DNA from: Natronomonas sp.
GTDB taxonomy: Archaea; Halobacteriota; Halobacteria; Halobacteriales; Haloarculaceae
Reading direction: 5' to 3'
DNA: 9,609 bases
Assembly (NCBI GenBank): GCA_007135435.1
Contig: SLIW01000562.1
Location: forward strand, 1 to 9,609
The notes below the pieces were generated by a model. The model worked only from the letters and a program-made list of their open reading frames with translations. It was not told the DNA's origin and ran no database searches. Position 1 is the first letter of the stretch; the number at the start of each line of letters is the position of its first letter. Below are positions 1 to 6,644 of the stretch, piece by piece. The position numbers and the translations under genes are program-made.

Positions 1-615
1 ATGAAGGCGGGCATCGAGGCGACCATGAAGCAGCTCGGCGAGGACGACAAACCTGAGGGCGAGACCCGCTCGTCGAAGGCGGAACTGGTCGACACCATGC
101 GAGCGGTCGATCCGGACGTCTTCATCGTCGACGAGGGCGTCACGGCGAAGTTCGCCCTACTCACGCGGTTCCCGTTCGAGCCCGAACAGTGGGTCTCGAA
201 CAAGGGCGGCGGGCTGGGATACGGCCTCCCCGCCACCATCGGCGCCGCCGTCGCCGAGTCGCTGCGGGACGACCCCCGGCGGGTCGTCGGCTACGTCGGC
301 GACGGCTCCTACCTCTACTACCCGAACGCCATCTACACGGCCGCCCGCCACGACCTGGACCTGACGGTCGTCATCCCCGACAACCGGAACTACCGGATCC
401 TCAAGGACAACACCGTCGAGATGCTGGGGGGCGCCGAGGAGGACTACGACTTCGTGGGGATGGACTTCGACCCCCACGTCGACATCCCGACGAACGCCGA
501 GAGCCACGGTGCCCGCGGCCACCTCGTGGAGACGCCCGAGGAGTTCGCCGCCGTCTACGAGGAGGCGCTGAACGCGGAGGGACCGGACGTGATAGACGTC
601 CTCGTCCACGATTAG
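1..615 (+). CDS. Thiamine-diphosphate-dependent enzyme, C-terminal part (acetolactate synthase / benzoylformate decarboxylase-like), 5' truncated by window
   Basis: This is the C-terminal, cofactor-binding domain of a ThDP enzyme. Numbering from the first base of the window, residues 69-85 carry the Gly-rich GGGLGYGLPATIGAA stretch. The ThDP/Mg motif starts with GDGS at 100-103 and closes with D127-N128, the usual spacing of GDG to NN. These enzymes are normally 530-600 residues, so about 330 N-terminal residues should lie upstream and the ATG at base 1 is probably internal. Residues 128-134 (NRNYRIL) resemble acetolactate-synthase-like and benzoylformate-decarboxylase-like members. The substrate cannot be told from this half, because the residues that select it lie partly in the missing domains. 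The family acts in the cytosol on 2-keto acids by decarboxylation or carboligation. It converges with the racemase gene across a 222-bp gap. The family is secure and the exact reaction open. Confidence 0.85.
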   Translation: MKAGIEATMKQLGEDDKPEGETRSSKAELVDTMRAVDPDVFIVDEGVTAKFALLTRFPFEPEQWVSNKGGGLGYGLPATIGAAVAESLRDDPRRVVGYVGDGSYLYYPNAIYTAARHDLDLTVVIPDNRNYRILKDNTVEMLGGAEEDYDFVGMDFDPHVDIPTNAESHGARGHLVETPEEFAAVYEEALNAEGPDVIDVLVHD

Positions 616-837
616 GGCGACCTGTACCGCACCCCCAGGGACCAGCCGGTACCGCACCGCCAGCGACGACAGTCCCTGTATTCTAATACGAAAACGAGGC
701 CAGGAGACCCGTGCGCTGATCCCACGTCGACGGGCTGCAAGGTGGTTGTGCGACCGACGGCTCGTCAGGACCGGCTCCCCAGTGTATCGGTCGCCTGTTC
801 GCCTCTGGACAGCCCGACGCCCGGGCGGTGATCTCGT
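616..837. other. Convergent intergenic gap with an AT-rich palindrome
   Basis: The spacer lies between the stop codons of the ThDP enzyme (+) and the racemase (-). I see no convincing gene in it. It holds a 10-nt direct repeat GTACCGCACC at 624-633 and 649-658. A strikingly AT-rich inverted repeat, GTATT-CT-AATAC, sits at 678-689 and is followed by GAAAACG. On the minus strand the same stretch reads as a short T-run (CGTTTTCG), about 135 nt past the racemase stop, so it could help end transcription. It could equally be a TATA-like element. Neither role is proven. Confidence 0.35.
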
Positions 838-2007
838 TCAGCGGACGACGCCCTCCTCCCGGAGTCGCTCCCGCTCCGCCTCGTCGATCCCGACCTCCGC
901 GAGGAGCTCGTCGGTGTGCTCGCCGTGGCCGGGGACGGCCGCGCGCTCGCGGTCCGGGATGGCCGACCCCTGGATCGGGAACCCGACCCGTGGCGATCCG
1001 TCCGCGGGGCGTTCGACGTACCCGCGCGCCTCGATCTGTGGGTGTTCGACGGTCTCCGATGGGGTGTAGACCCCGCCGACGGTGGCCTCGACGTCGGCCA
1101 GGTCCTCCACCCACTCGTCACGGGTCCGCCGCGCGAAGATCTCCTCGAGGGTCTCGCGAAGCGCCGAGCGCGTCGCCGGGTCGTCGGTCATGTGGTGGTC
1201 GATCAGGTCCGGTCTGTCGACCGCCTCGCAGAACGCCCGCCAGAACTTCGGCTCGAGCGCGCCGATGGTCACGTATCGACCGTCGGCCGCCTCGTAGACG
1301 TCGTACCACGGGTACAGGCCCGTCAGCGGCGTCTCGCCGGGCCGGGGATCGTCGCCCGAGAGGGCCATCGGCGCGATCGCCTGCGAGAGGGAGACGACGG
1401 CGTCGGTCATCGAGACGTCGAGGTACTCCCCGCCGGTATTGCCGAGCTCGCGTGCGAGGAGCGCCGAGCAGACCGCCAGCGCGGCCATGAGCCCACCGCC
1501 CATGTCCGCGATCTGGTAGCCCGGAAGCCGTGGCCGTTCCTGGACATCGTCGCGGGTCATGGCGAGGAGCCCCGCGAGACCGACGTAGTTGATGTCGTGG
1601 CCCACGCGGTCGGCGTACGGTCCATCCTGGCCGTATCCCGTCAGCGAACAGTAGACGAGGTCCTCGCGGTGGTCGACGAGGGTCTCGTAGTCGACGCCCA
1701 GCCGGTCGGTGACGCCCGGTCGGAAGCTCTCGATGACGACGTCGGCCTCGGCCACGAGCGCGTAGAACGCCTCGCGGCCGGCCTCCTCCTTCAGGTCGAT
1801 CGCGACACTGCGTTTGTCCCGGTTGACCGCGTCGAAGACGGCGCCGACCCCCTCGTCCGTGACGGGGGGCATGTGGCGGGCGTAGTCGCCCGCGCCCGTG
1901 TCCTCGATCTTCACCACGTCTGCGCCGGCGTCGGCCAGCAGCTGCGTCGCGTAGGGTCCGGGGAGGAGCCGCGTGAGGTCGAGCACGCGGACGCCGTCGA
2001 GTCGCAT
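838..2007 (-). CDS. Alpha-methylacyl-CoA racemase-like protein of the CaiB/BaiF (class III CoA-transferase) family
   Basis: The 389-residue protein has the usual full length of the CaiB/BaiF fold. The N-terminus (LDGVRVLDLTRLLPGPYAT, then ADVVKIE near 30-35) and the VNRDKRSVAIDLK block near 61-73 are typical of the family. Methylacyl-CoA racemases use a His in a GHDINY motif and an Asp about 30 residues later; here H137 lies in GHDINY and D168 in ADMGGG. Formyl-CoA-type transferases keep the Asp but lack GHDINY, so I favour racemase, which interconverts (R)- and (S)-2-methylacyl-CoA so that branched chains can enter beta-oxidation. The start at 2007 is chosen because the family N-terminus begins there and a TATA-like box lies 23-28 nt upstream; the open frame continues to 2466 but without family resemblance. 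It is divergent from the acyl-CoA dehydrogenase, which fits a shared pathway. A true CoA-transferase activity remains possible. Confidence 0.85.
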   Translation of the reverse strand: MRLDGVRVLDLTRLLPGPYATQLLADAGADVVKIEDTGAGDYARHMPPVTDEGVGAVFDAVNRDKRSVAIDLKEEAGREAFYALVAEADVVIESFRPGVTDRLGVDYETLVDHREDLVYCSLTGYGQDGPYADRVGHDINYVGLAGLLAMTRDDVQERPRLPGYQIADMGGGLMAALAVCSALLARELGNTGGEYLDVSMTDAVVSLSQAIAPMALSGDDPRPGETPLTGLYPWYDVYEAADGRYVTIGALEPKFWRAFCEAVDRPDLIDHHMTDDPATRSALRETLEEIFARRTRDEWVEDLADVEATVGGVYTPSETVEHPQIEARGYVERPADGSPRVGFPIQGSAIPDRERAAVPGHGEHTDELLAEVGIDEAERERLREEGVVR

Positions 2008-2028
2008 GGAGAGGGGTGTCCCCGTCGG

Positions 2029-2041
2029 CTCATAAGCCTGC
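2029..2041 (-). promoter_or_regulatory. Probable promoter of the racemase gene (BRE/TATA region)
   Basis: Read on the minus strand, the sequence is GCAGGCTTATGAG. The A/T-rich TTATGA core is 23-28 nt before the start at 2007, the spacing expected for a leaderless haloarchaeal transcript. GCAGGCTT recurs in opposite orientation at 2123-2130 before the divergent dehydrogenase gene. Confidence 0.5.
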
Positions 2042-2122
2042 TGTCGCGCCGATTCACCGGCGGCGTGTCGGCACTGGTCGACCGTCAGGACGCCGCGGTG
2101 GTAGCCCCCACCGTCGCACCGC

Positions 2123-2134
2123 GCAGGCTTCAAG
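2123..2134 (+). promoter_or_regulatory. Probable promoter of the acyl-CoA dehydrogenase gene (BRE/TATA region)
   Basis: The sequence GCAGGCTTCAAG ends 24 nt before the ATG at 2158. The TTCAAG core is at about -29 to -24, suiting a leaderless transcript. The first eight bases are the exact reverse complement of 2034-2041 in front of the racemase gene. The TATA core is weak by consensus, so the call rests on position and on the mirrored copy. Confidence 0.45.
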
Positions 2135-2157
2135 GGTACCGCCGCGCATGTGTGGTC

Positions 2158-3381
2158 ATGGCAACACAGGACGCCTCGCCGTCCGGGGTCAGCTTCGGGA
2201 CCGACGAGGAGACGCGGCTCATCCTCTCCAGCCTCGAGGAGTTCATCGAGGCCGAGGTCGCACCCCTCGAGGACGAGCTGGGCGAGACGTGGACGAACCC
2301 GCGGAAGCGTCACGAGGACGACGGCCGGTTCGTCCCCGAAGTGCAGGACGCGATCCAGGAGGTCCGGCGGCGAAGCGCCGACGCGGGCTTCTACGCCATG
2401 AACCTCGCGGAGGACGTCGGTGGCGAGGACGTCTCCAGCGTCACCTGGTACCGGGCGATCAAGCACGTCGCGTCGCTCGGCCCCGGGCTCTCGGAGTTCG
2501 TCCTCGCCGGTCCGGAGGGGCCGAAGCCGCTACTCGCCCAGGCCGAGGGCGACCAGATCGAGTCGTACCTCCTCCCGTGTGTCCGCGGCGAGAAGTCGAC
2601 CGCGTTCGCCCAGACCGAACCGGGCGTCGGTTCGGACTCGCCGAACATGGCCACCACCGCCGAACGCGACGGCGACGAGTGGGTGCTCGACGGCCGCAAG
2701 CAGTGGATCACCAACGCGCCCTACGCCGACTTCGTCCAGGTCTTCGCCCGGACGACCCCACAGGAGGAGGCCGGCCGATACGGCGGGATCACCTGCTTCA
2801 TCGTCGAGGAGGGCGAGTACGAGGTCGGCTCGCTCAACAACGCCGTCGGGATGATCGGCATGCAGGCGGAGCTGTCCTTCGACGGGGTCCGGATCCCCGC
2901 AGATCGTGTGCTCGGCACCGAGGACGGCGCCTTCTACGACGCGATGGCGTTCCTGTCGCTGGGCCGCCTGGAGATCGCCGCCCGCGCCGTCGGGCTCGCC
3001 GAGTTCCTCCTGAATCGGGGCGTCGGGTACGCGAACGAGCGGGAGGCGTTCGGCCGGTCGATCGGGACGTTCCAGGGCGTCTCCCACAAGTTGGCCCGCG
3101 GGCGGGCGAACACCTTCGCGGCCGACGCCGCCGGCCTCCGGCTGGCGTGGCTGATGGACCAGGGCGAGCAGGCGATCGAGGAGTCGTCGATCGTCAAGTA
3201 CCTCGCGTCGAACGTCGTCTTCGACGTCGCCGACGACGTCGTGCAGGTCCACGGCGGCAACGGGCTCTCGGAGGACAACCCGTTCATGGACGGGCTCCAG
3301 ACCGGGCGGATCCTCCGGATCGTCGAGGGGACCGACGAGATCCAGCTGAACACCATCGCGAAGCAACTCGGCGTGGAGTGA
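2158..3381 (+). CDS. Acyl-CoA dehydrogenase (FAD-dependent)
   Basis: The 407-residue protein has the standard length and order of the family: an N-terminal helical domain (about 1-140), a beta domain and a C-terminal helical domain. Family signatures are TEPGVGSD at 153-160 (FAD contact), KQWITNA at 181-187, the QVHGGNG region at 363-369, and VEGTDEI at 389-395. E390 in the last motif sits where medium- and short-chain acyl-CoA dehydrogenases keep the catalytic base (YEGTxQI). The enzyme would oxidise an acyl-CoA to the trans-2-enoyl-CoA in the cytosol, passing electrons to an electron-transfer flavoprotein. The start at 2158 follows a promoter-like box; the same frame is open far upstream, but that part is antisense to the racemase gene. 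It is divergent from the racemase, and a small ORF begins 32 nt after its stop. Chain-length and branch preference cannot be read from sequence alone. Confidence 0.93.
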   Translation: MATQDASPSGVSFGTDEETRLILSSLEEFIEAEVAPLEDELGETWTNPRKRHEDDGRFVPEVQDAIQEVRRRSADAGFYAMNLAEDVGGEDVSSVTWYRAIKHVASLGPGLSEFVLAGPEGPKPLLAQAEGDQIESYLLPCVRGEKSTAFAQTEPGVGSDSPNMATTAERDGDEWVLDGRKQWITNAPYADFVQVFARTTPQEEAGRYGGITCFIVEEGEYEVGSLNNAVGMIGMQAELSFDGVRIPADRVLGTEDGAFYDAMAFLSLGRLEIAARAVGLAEFLLNRGVGYANEREAFGRSIGTFQGVSHKLARGRANTFAADAAGLRLAWLMDQGEQAIEESSIVKYLASNVVFDVADDVVQVHGGNGLSEDNPFMDGLQTGRILRIVEGTDEIQLNTIAKQLGVE

Positions 3382-3413
3382 CCGCTGACGGACCAACGAC
3401 CACAACCCCAGCC

Positions 3414-3692
3414 ATGACAGTACTGGAGCCCCCGAGCCCGCCGTGGCCGCGGTCGGTCCGGAGGAGACTGGCCGCCACCGATTGGAGCCGCCACCCCATC
3501 GTGGACGTCGTCAGCTACGAGCCCGCGACCTCGCGCGGACTGGAGGGTGATCGCCAGCGGATCGAGGTCCACCGGTACGGCTCCGACGCGCCTCCGCCCG
3601 AGACGTACGAGAACGACGAGCGTGGCGTCCGTGTGGCGCGACTGACCGCGCCCGTGTACGAACGGCTCGTCCGTGGGGAAGCCAAAGACTGA
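3414..3692 (+). CDS. Hypothetical 92-residue protein downstream of acyl-CoA dehydrogenase
   Basis: I do not recognise a family. The ORF starts 32 nt after the dehydrogenase stop and is probably co-transcribed with it. Support for it being real comes from the strong G/C third-position bias of its codons, which matches its neighbours, and from the lack of a competing gene. The first 20 residues are Pro- and Arg-rich (PPSPPWPRSVRRR). The middle holds HPIVDVVSYEP (27-37) and the end a short VRVARLTAPVYERLVRGEA stretch (72-90). There is no signal peptide, membrane segment or Cys/His metal site. It has about as many Arg as acidic residues, which is less acidic than usual for a haloarchaeal cytosolic protein and could point to nucleic-acid or membrane contact. 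No Shine-Dalgarno sequence is seen. Function unknown. Confidence 0.6.
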   Translation: MTVLEPPSPPWPRSVRRRLAATDWSRHPIVDVVSYEPATSRGLEGDRQRIEVHRYGSDAPPPETYENDERGVRVARLTAPVYERLVRGEAKD

Positions 3693-3732
3693 CCTGTCGA
3701 CGAACTCGGTTCGCTCGGTACCGCCCTGGTCT

Positions 3733-3829
3733 GCCCACGTCAGTCGGCGGAGATGCGGACCGACCATGCCAGATGGCAGCGTCTCGGACTGACCACGCCA
3801 GATGGCAGCGTCTCGGACTGACCACGCCA
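3733..3829. repeat. 29-bp tandem repeat array upstream of the MDR oxidoreductase gene
   Basis: Two near-identical 29-bp units lie head to tail at 3762-3790 and 3791-3819, differing at one base (T3767 against C3796). A third, partial unit (first 10 bases) is at 3820-3829. A degenerate unit in perfect phase sits just before, at 3733-3761, matching 19 of 29 positions. Each full unit opens with GACCAYGCC and contains the small inverted repeat GCCA-GA-TGGC. The period is not a multiple of three and no gene covers it. The array ends 36 nt before the ATG of the oxidoreductase, directly upstream of its TATA-like box, so a tandem operator is plausible. A slippage-born minisatellite is the plain alternative. 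Confidence 0.85.
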
Positions 3830-3835
3830 CCGAAC

Positions 3836-3843
3836 AGCTATCC
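3836..3843 (+). promoter_or_regulatory. Candidate TATA-like box of the MDR oxidoreductase gene
   Basis: AGCTATCC lies about 23-30 nt before the ATG at 3866 and is the only A/T-rich step in the right place. No Shine-Dalgarno sequence precedes the ATG, consistent with a leaderless mRNA. The match to a haloarchaeal TATA box is weak. Confidence 0.3.
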
Positions 3844-3865
3844 CGCCCGGTGTCGACGTTGATGT

Positions 3866-4885
3866 ATGCGCGCAGCTGTGTTTACGGCGTTCGGCGGTGG
3901 CGACGCGGTGGAGATACAGGAGCGACCGGACCTCGAACCCGGCGCTGGCGAGGCCGTCATCGACGTCCACGCGGCCTCGCTCAACCGGCACGACCTGTGG
4001 ATACTCCAGGGAAACTCGGCGATGGTGTCCGCGGAGGCGCTGCCGTTCGTCTCCGGGCTCGACGCCGCGGGGGTCGTCAGCGCGGTCGGAGAGGGGGCCG
4101 ACGGCCTCGCGGAGGGCGATCGGGTCCTGCTCTGTCCGAACGAGACCTGCGGCATCTGCCGGTACTGCCGCGAGGGCCCCGAGATGCTCTGCGAGCAGTT
4201 CTCGCTGTACCACGGCGCGTTCGCGGAACAGGCGCTGGTGGACGCCCACCGGCTGCTCCCCCTTCCCGCCGACGTGTCGTACACCGATGCGGCTGCCCTC
4301 CCCACGGCCTACGTCACGGCGTGGAGGATGCTGCAGACGGCGGGCGTCGGGCCGGGGGACCTGGTGTTCGTCCCCGGGGCGACCGGCGGCGTCGGCGTGG
4401 CGGCCGTCCAGCTCTCGTCGGTGCTCGCCGCCGAGACGATCGGCACGTCGACCTCGGAGCGCAAGCTCGACCGGCTCGAGGCCGTCGGCTGCGACCACAC
4501 GATACGGTCGGACGATCCGGACGAACTCGTCGACGCGGTCGGGTCTATCGGGAGCCCGGACGCCGTGATGAACCACCTCGGCGGGGAGTTCACCCAGGCC
4601 GGCCTCGAGATGCTTCGTCGAGGGGGCACGATGGTGATCTGCGGTCGGACCGCGGGCGACCGATCGGCCTTCGACGTCGCGCCGTTCTTCCTGCAGCACC
4701 ACCGGATCGTCGGGTCGACGATGGGCACCCAGAACGACCTGGCCACGCTGGCCGACCTGGTCGCCGATGGGGCGTTCGAGCCACTGGTCGGCGAAACGTA
4801 CGCGCTCGAGGAGACGGGCGCCGCCTTCGACGACATGCTCGAGCGGGACGCCTTCGGGAAGCTCGTTGTCGAGCCCAGCGAGTGA
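3866..4885 (+). CDS. Zinc-containing medium-chain dehydrogenase/reductase (quinone oxidoreductase / alcohol-dehydrogenase-like)
   Basis: The 339-residue protein has the usual MDR length. A catalytic GroES-like domain (about 1-130) carries a structural-zinc lobe C95-x2-C98-x2-C101-x7-C109. A Rossmann domain follows with GATGGVGVAA at 171-180 for NAD(P). The position that holds the first catalytic-zinc Cys in alcohol dehydrogenases is N40 here (LNRHDLWI), and the usual GHE motif is replaced by GLD near 64-66. I therefore infer that structural zinc is kept but catalytic zinc is lost, as in zinc-independent quinone or enoyl reductases. Next to the acyl-CoA genes it may reduce an enoyl-CoA or unsaturated carbonyl, but this is inference. 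The ATG at 3866 gives the typical MRAAVFTAFG start. A tandem repeat array abuts its promoter, and a hairpin plus T-run follows its stop. Confidence 0.88.
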   Translation: MRAAVFTAFGGGDAVEIQERPDLEPGAGEAVIDVHAASLNRHDLWILQGNSAMVSAEALPFVSGLDAAGVVSAVGEGADGLAEGDRVLLCPNETCGICRYCREGPEMLCEQFSLYHGAFAEQALVDAHRLLPLPADVSYTDAAALPTAYVTAWRMLQTAGVGPGDLVFVPGATGGVGVAAVQLSSVLAAETIGTSTSERKLDRLEAVGCDHTIRSDDPDELVDAVGSIGSPDAVMNHLGGEFTQAGLEMLRRGGTMVICGRTAGDRSAFDVAPFFLQHHRIVGSTMGTQNDLATLADLVADGAFEPLVGETYALEETGAAFDDMLERDAFGKLVVEPSE

Positions 4886-4921
4886 GCTGACTCGTAGCGC
4901 CACCTGAAGGGATGACGACGG

Positions 4922-4946
4922 CACCAGCGCTGTGGTGATGGTTTTT
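4922..4946 (+). terminator. Hairpin plus T-run after the MDR gene
   Basis: The arms CACCA (4922-4926) and TGGTG (4933-4937) can form a 5-bp stem around a 6-nt loop, followed four bases later by five T residues (4942-4946). This lies 37 nt after the MDR stop and before the rhomboid promoter. Archaeal RNA polymerase terminates at oligo-T tracts, so the T-run is probably the working part. Confidence 0.5.
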
Positions 4947-4973
4947 GTGACGGTCCTGGGGTGTGAACCGCCG

Positions 4974-4982
4974 AATTGATTA
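4974..4982 (+). promoter_or_regulatory. TATA-like box of the rhomboid gene
   Basis: AATTGATTA is a clear A/T-rich block in GC-rich DNA, 25-33 nt before the ATG at 5007. Initiation about 25 nt downstream would leave a very short or no leader, yet a Shine-Dalgarno sequence is also present just before the ATG, so the precise start of transcription is uncertain. Confidence 0.5.
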
Positions 4983-4995
4983 GCGGCGCGGGCTC

Positions 4996-5001
4996 AGGAG
5001 G
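4996..5001 (+). promoter_or_regulatory. Shine-Dalgarno sequence of the rhomboid gene
   Basis: AGGAGG is followed by five bases and the ATG at 5007. It is the strongest ribosome-binding site in the window, where most genes have none, and it fixes the start of the rhomboid gene. Confidence 0.6.
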
Positions 5002-5006
5002 CCGAC

Positions 5007-6644
5007 ATGGAGCCGCCGGTCGCGGTCTGGTACGCGGTCCTCGTGACCGGCATCCTCGCCTCGCTGGCGACGGTCTGGGTCCTGTCGCGGCCCGGGGGCC
5101 GGTGGGGTCACGTCGCCCGCCAGCGACTGGCCCTGGGCCTCCCCTGGGGGACGCTCGTCGCCGTCGCCGCCGTCGCGGCGTTCTACCTCCTCGTCCAGGA
5201 CGGCATCACCGACCCTCGCGATCCCGTCGTCATCCCGTTCCGGGCGTGGGGGTACTTCTACCCGACGGGGATGCTGACCGCCGGGTTCGCCCACGCGAGC
5301 CTCGGGCACGTCACCGGGAACCTGCTGGCCACGCTCGTGTTCGGCTCGCTCGCCGAGTACGCCTGGAGCCACTACCCCCGAACGCGCGGGAGCACGACGT
5401 TCTCGTCGCTCCGGACGAACCCATTCGCTCGGATCGCAGCCTGGGCGGTCGGGGTGTTCGTCGTCGGGGTCCTGACGGCGCTGTTCGCCCTCGGCCCCGT
5501 CGTCGGCTTCTCGGGGGTCGTCTTCGCGTTCATCGGCTTCGGCATCGTCCGGTTCCCCCTGGCGACCGTCGCGGCGCTCCTCCTCAGCAGCGTGGTGAGG
5601 CTGGTGTACAACGCGATACGCGTCCCGGCGGTCACACCGCAGGCCCGCGAGACGTTCGTCCGGCCCGGGTGGGCCGACGTCGCCATCCAGGGCCACGCGC
5701 TCGGGTTCTTCATCGGCATCGCCGTGGCGCTGACGCTCGTCCACCGTCGTGGGATCAGACCCAATCCGGCGCACGTCTGGCTCGCGGTCCTGGTCTTCGC
5801 CGTCGACCGGGGCCTGTGGGCGGTCTACACGATCGAGGGATCGGAGACGTTCCGGCTGTACCGCGCGCTCGGGACGGCGCTGGTGTTCGTCCTCGCCGCG
5901 CTCATCGCCGCCGGCGCGGCGTCGACGACGCGCGACCTGATCGCCCGCATCGACCTCTCGCGGCGCGAGGCCGCCTACGGGCTCGTGCTGGCCTCCCTGT
6001 TCGCGATCGCGCTCGTCGCGGTCCCGTTCAACCTGTTCGTGATCGACGATCCGACGACCGGCCTCGAGGACGCCGACCCCGTCGAGGTCGGCGACTACAC
6101 CGTGTTCTACGCCGAGGACGTCGAGAACCAGTACATCCCCGCCGTCCCCGTGCCCGGCGAGGACGAGGACGCGCGGGTCAACGCCAGCGGGGTGATCGTC
6201 GTCTCCGAGCAGCGGAACATCTGGTGGCAGGAGGTCTCAGCGTCGCGACTGGCATCCCGGCAGAACGTGACGATCCGTCTCGGCGGGGTCTCCTGGAGCG
6301 AGGACGTCCACGCCTCCCGGACCACCTGGAACGTGGCCGGCGGCGAGTCGGCCTACAACGTCCGCCTCGGCACCGACGAGCGGTGGGCCGACCGACCGGT
6401 GGTCTTCCGGTCGGACCCGGCGACCGCCGACGCGATCATCGACGGCCGGAACACCACGATCGAGCCGGTCGACGACGAGTTCCGGATCGTGGTCACCCGG
6501 GACAACGAGACGCTCGGGGAGGCGTCGATGCCCGCCGACAACGCGTCGGTCACCGTCGGCGGGCTCACCTACCTGCGCGAGGACCGCGACATCTTCGTCG
6601 AGCGCGACGACACCCGGGTCCGCGTCGCCCAGCGTGCGCGGTAG
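5007..6644 (+). CDS. Rhomboid-family intramembrane serine protease with extra membrane segments and a large C-terminal outer domain
   Basis: The protein has 545 residues, about twice the length of minimal rhomboids. The catalytic features are all present: HASLGHVTGN (H96, H101, N105) in core segment 2, GFSG with nucleophile S169 in core segment 4, and H230 in QGHALGF in core segment 6. By eye there are about ten membrane segments: one extra at 7-26, the six-segment core at about 43-246, then three more near 256-275, 285-304 and 323-345. Basic loops at 27-40, 246-251 and 307-320 fit the cytoplasmic side. This leaves residues 350-545 outside the cell. That domain is rich in beta-prone sequence and holds five N-glycosylation sequons (N392, N420, N482, N500, N512). 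Rhomboids cut membrane proteins within or near the bilayer; the substrate here is unknown. The gene has its own promoter and appears to stand alone. Confidence 0.88.
   Translation: MEPPVAVWYAVLVTGILASLATVWVLSRPGGRWGHVARQRLALGLPWGTLVAVAAVAAFYLLVQDGITDPRDPVVIPFRAWGYFYPTGMLTAGFAHASLGHVTGNLLATLVFGSLAEYAWSHYPRTRGSTTFSSLRTNPFARIAAWAVGVFVVGVLTALFALGPVVGFSGVVFAFIGFGIVRFPLATVAALLLSSVVRLVYNAIRVPAVTPQARETFVRPGWADVAIQGHALGFFIGIAVALTLVHRRGIRPNPAHVWLAVLVFAVDRGLWAVYTIEGSETFRLYRALGTALVFVLAALIAAGAASTTRDLIARIDLSRREAAYGLVLASLFAIALVAVPFNLFVIDDPTTGLEDADPVEVGDYTVFYAEDVENQYIPAVPVPGEDEDARVNASGVIVVSEQRNIWWQEVSASRLASRQNVTIRLGGVSWSEDVHASRTTWNVAGGESAYNVRLGTDERWADRPVVFRSDPATADAIIDGRNTTIEPVDDEFRIVVTRDNETLGEASMPADNASVTVGGLTYLREDRDIFVERDDTRVRVAQRAR

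Noticed and set aside
818..827. Palindrome CGCCCGGGCG just after the racemase stop
   Set aside because: It is a pure G/C palindrome without loop or T-run and is expected by chance in such GC-rich DNA.
1..2007. Oxalate-degradation pair (oxalyl-CoA decarboxylase plus formyl-CoA transferase)
   Set aside because: A ThDP enzyme beside a CaiB-fold protein suggests it, but the CaiB-fold protein has the racemase GHDINY motif, the two genes converge rather than form an operon, and other neighbours are acyl-CoA enzymes.
916..2157. Long plus-strand open frame continuous with the acyl-CoA dehydrogenase
   Set aside because: It is antisense to the racemase gene, shows no family resemblance, and arises because stop codons are rare in GC-rich DNA. 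The dehydrogenase domain begins at 2158 with its own promoter-like box.
2008..2466. N-terminal extension of the racemase frame
   Set aside because: The family N-terminus starts at 2007, a TATA-like box lies just upstream, and the extension would overlap the dehydrogenase gene on the other strand.
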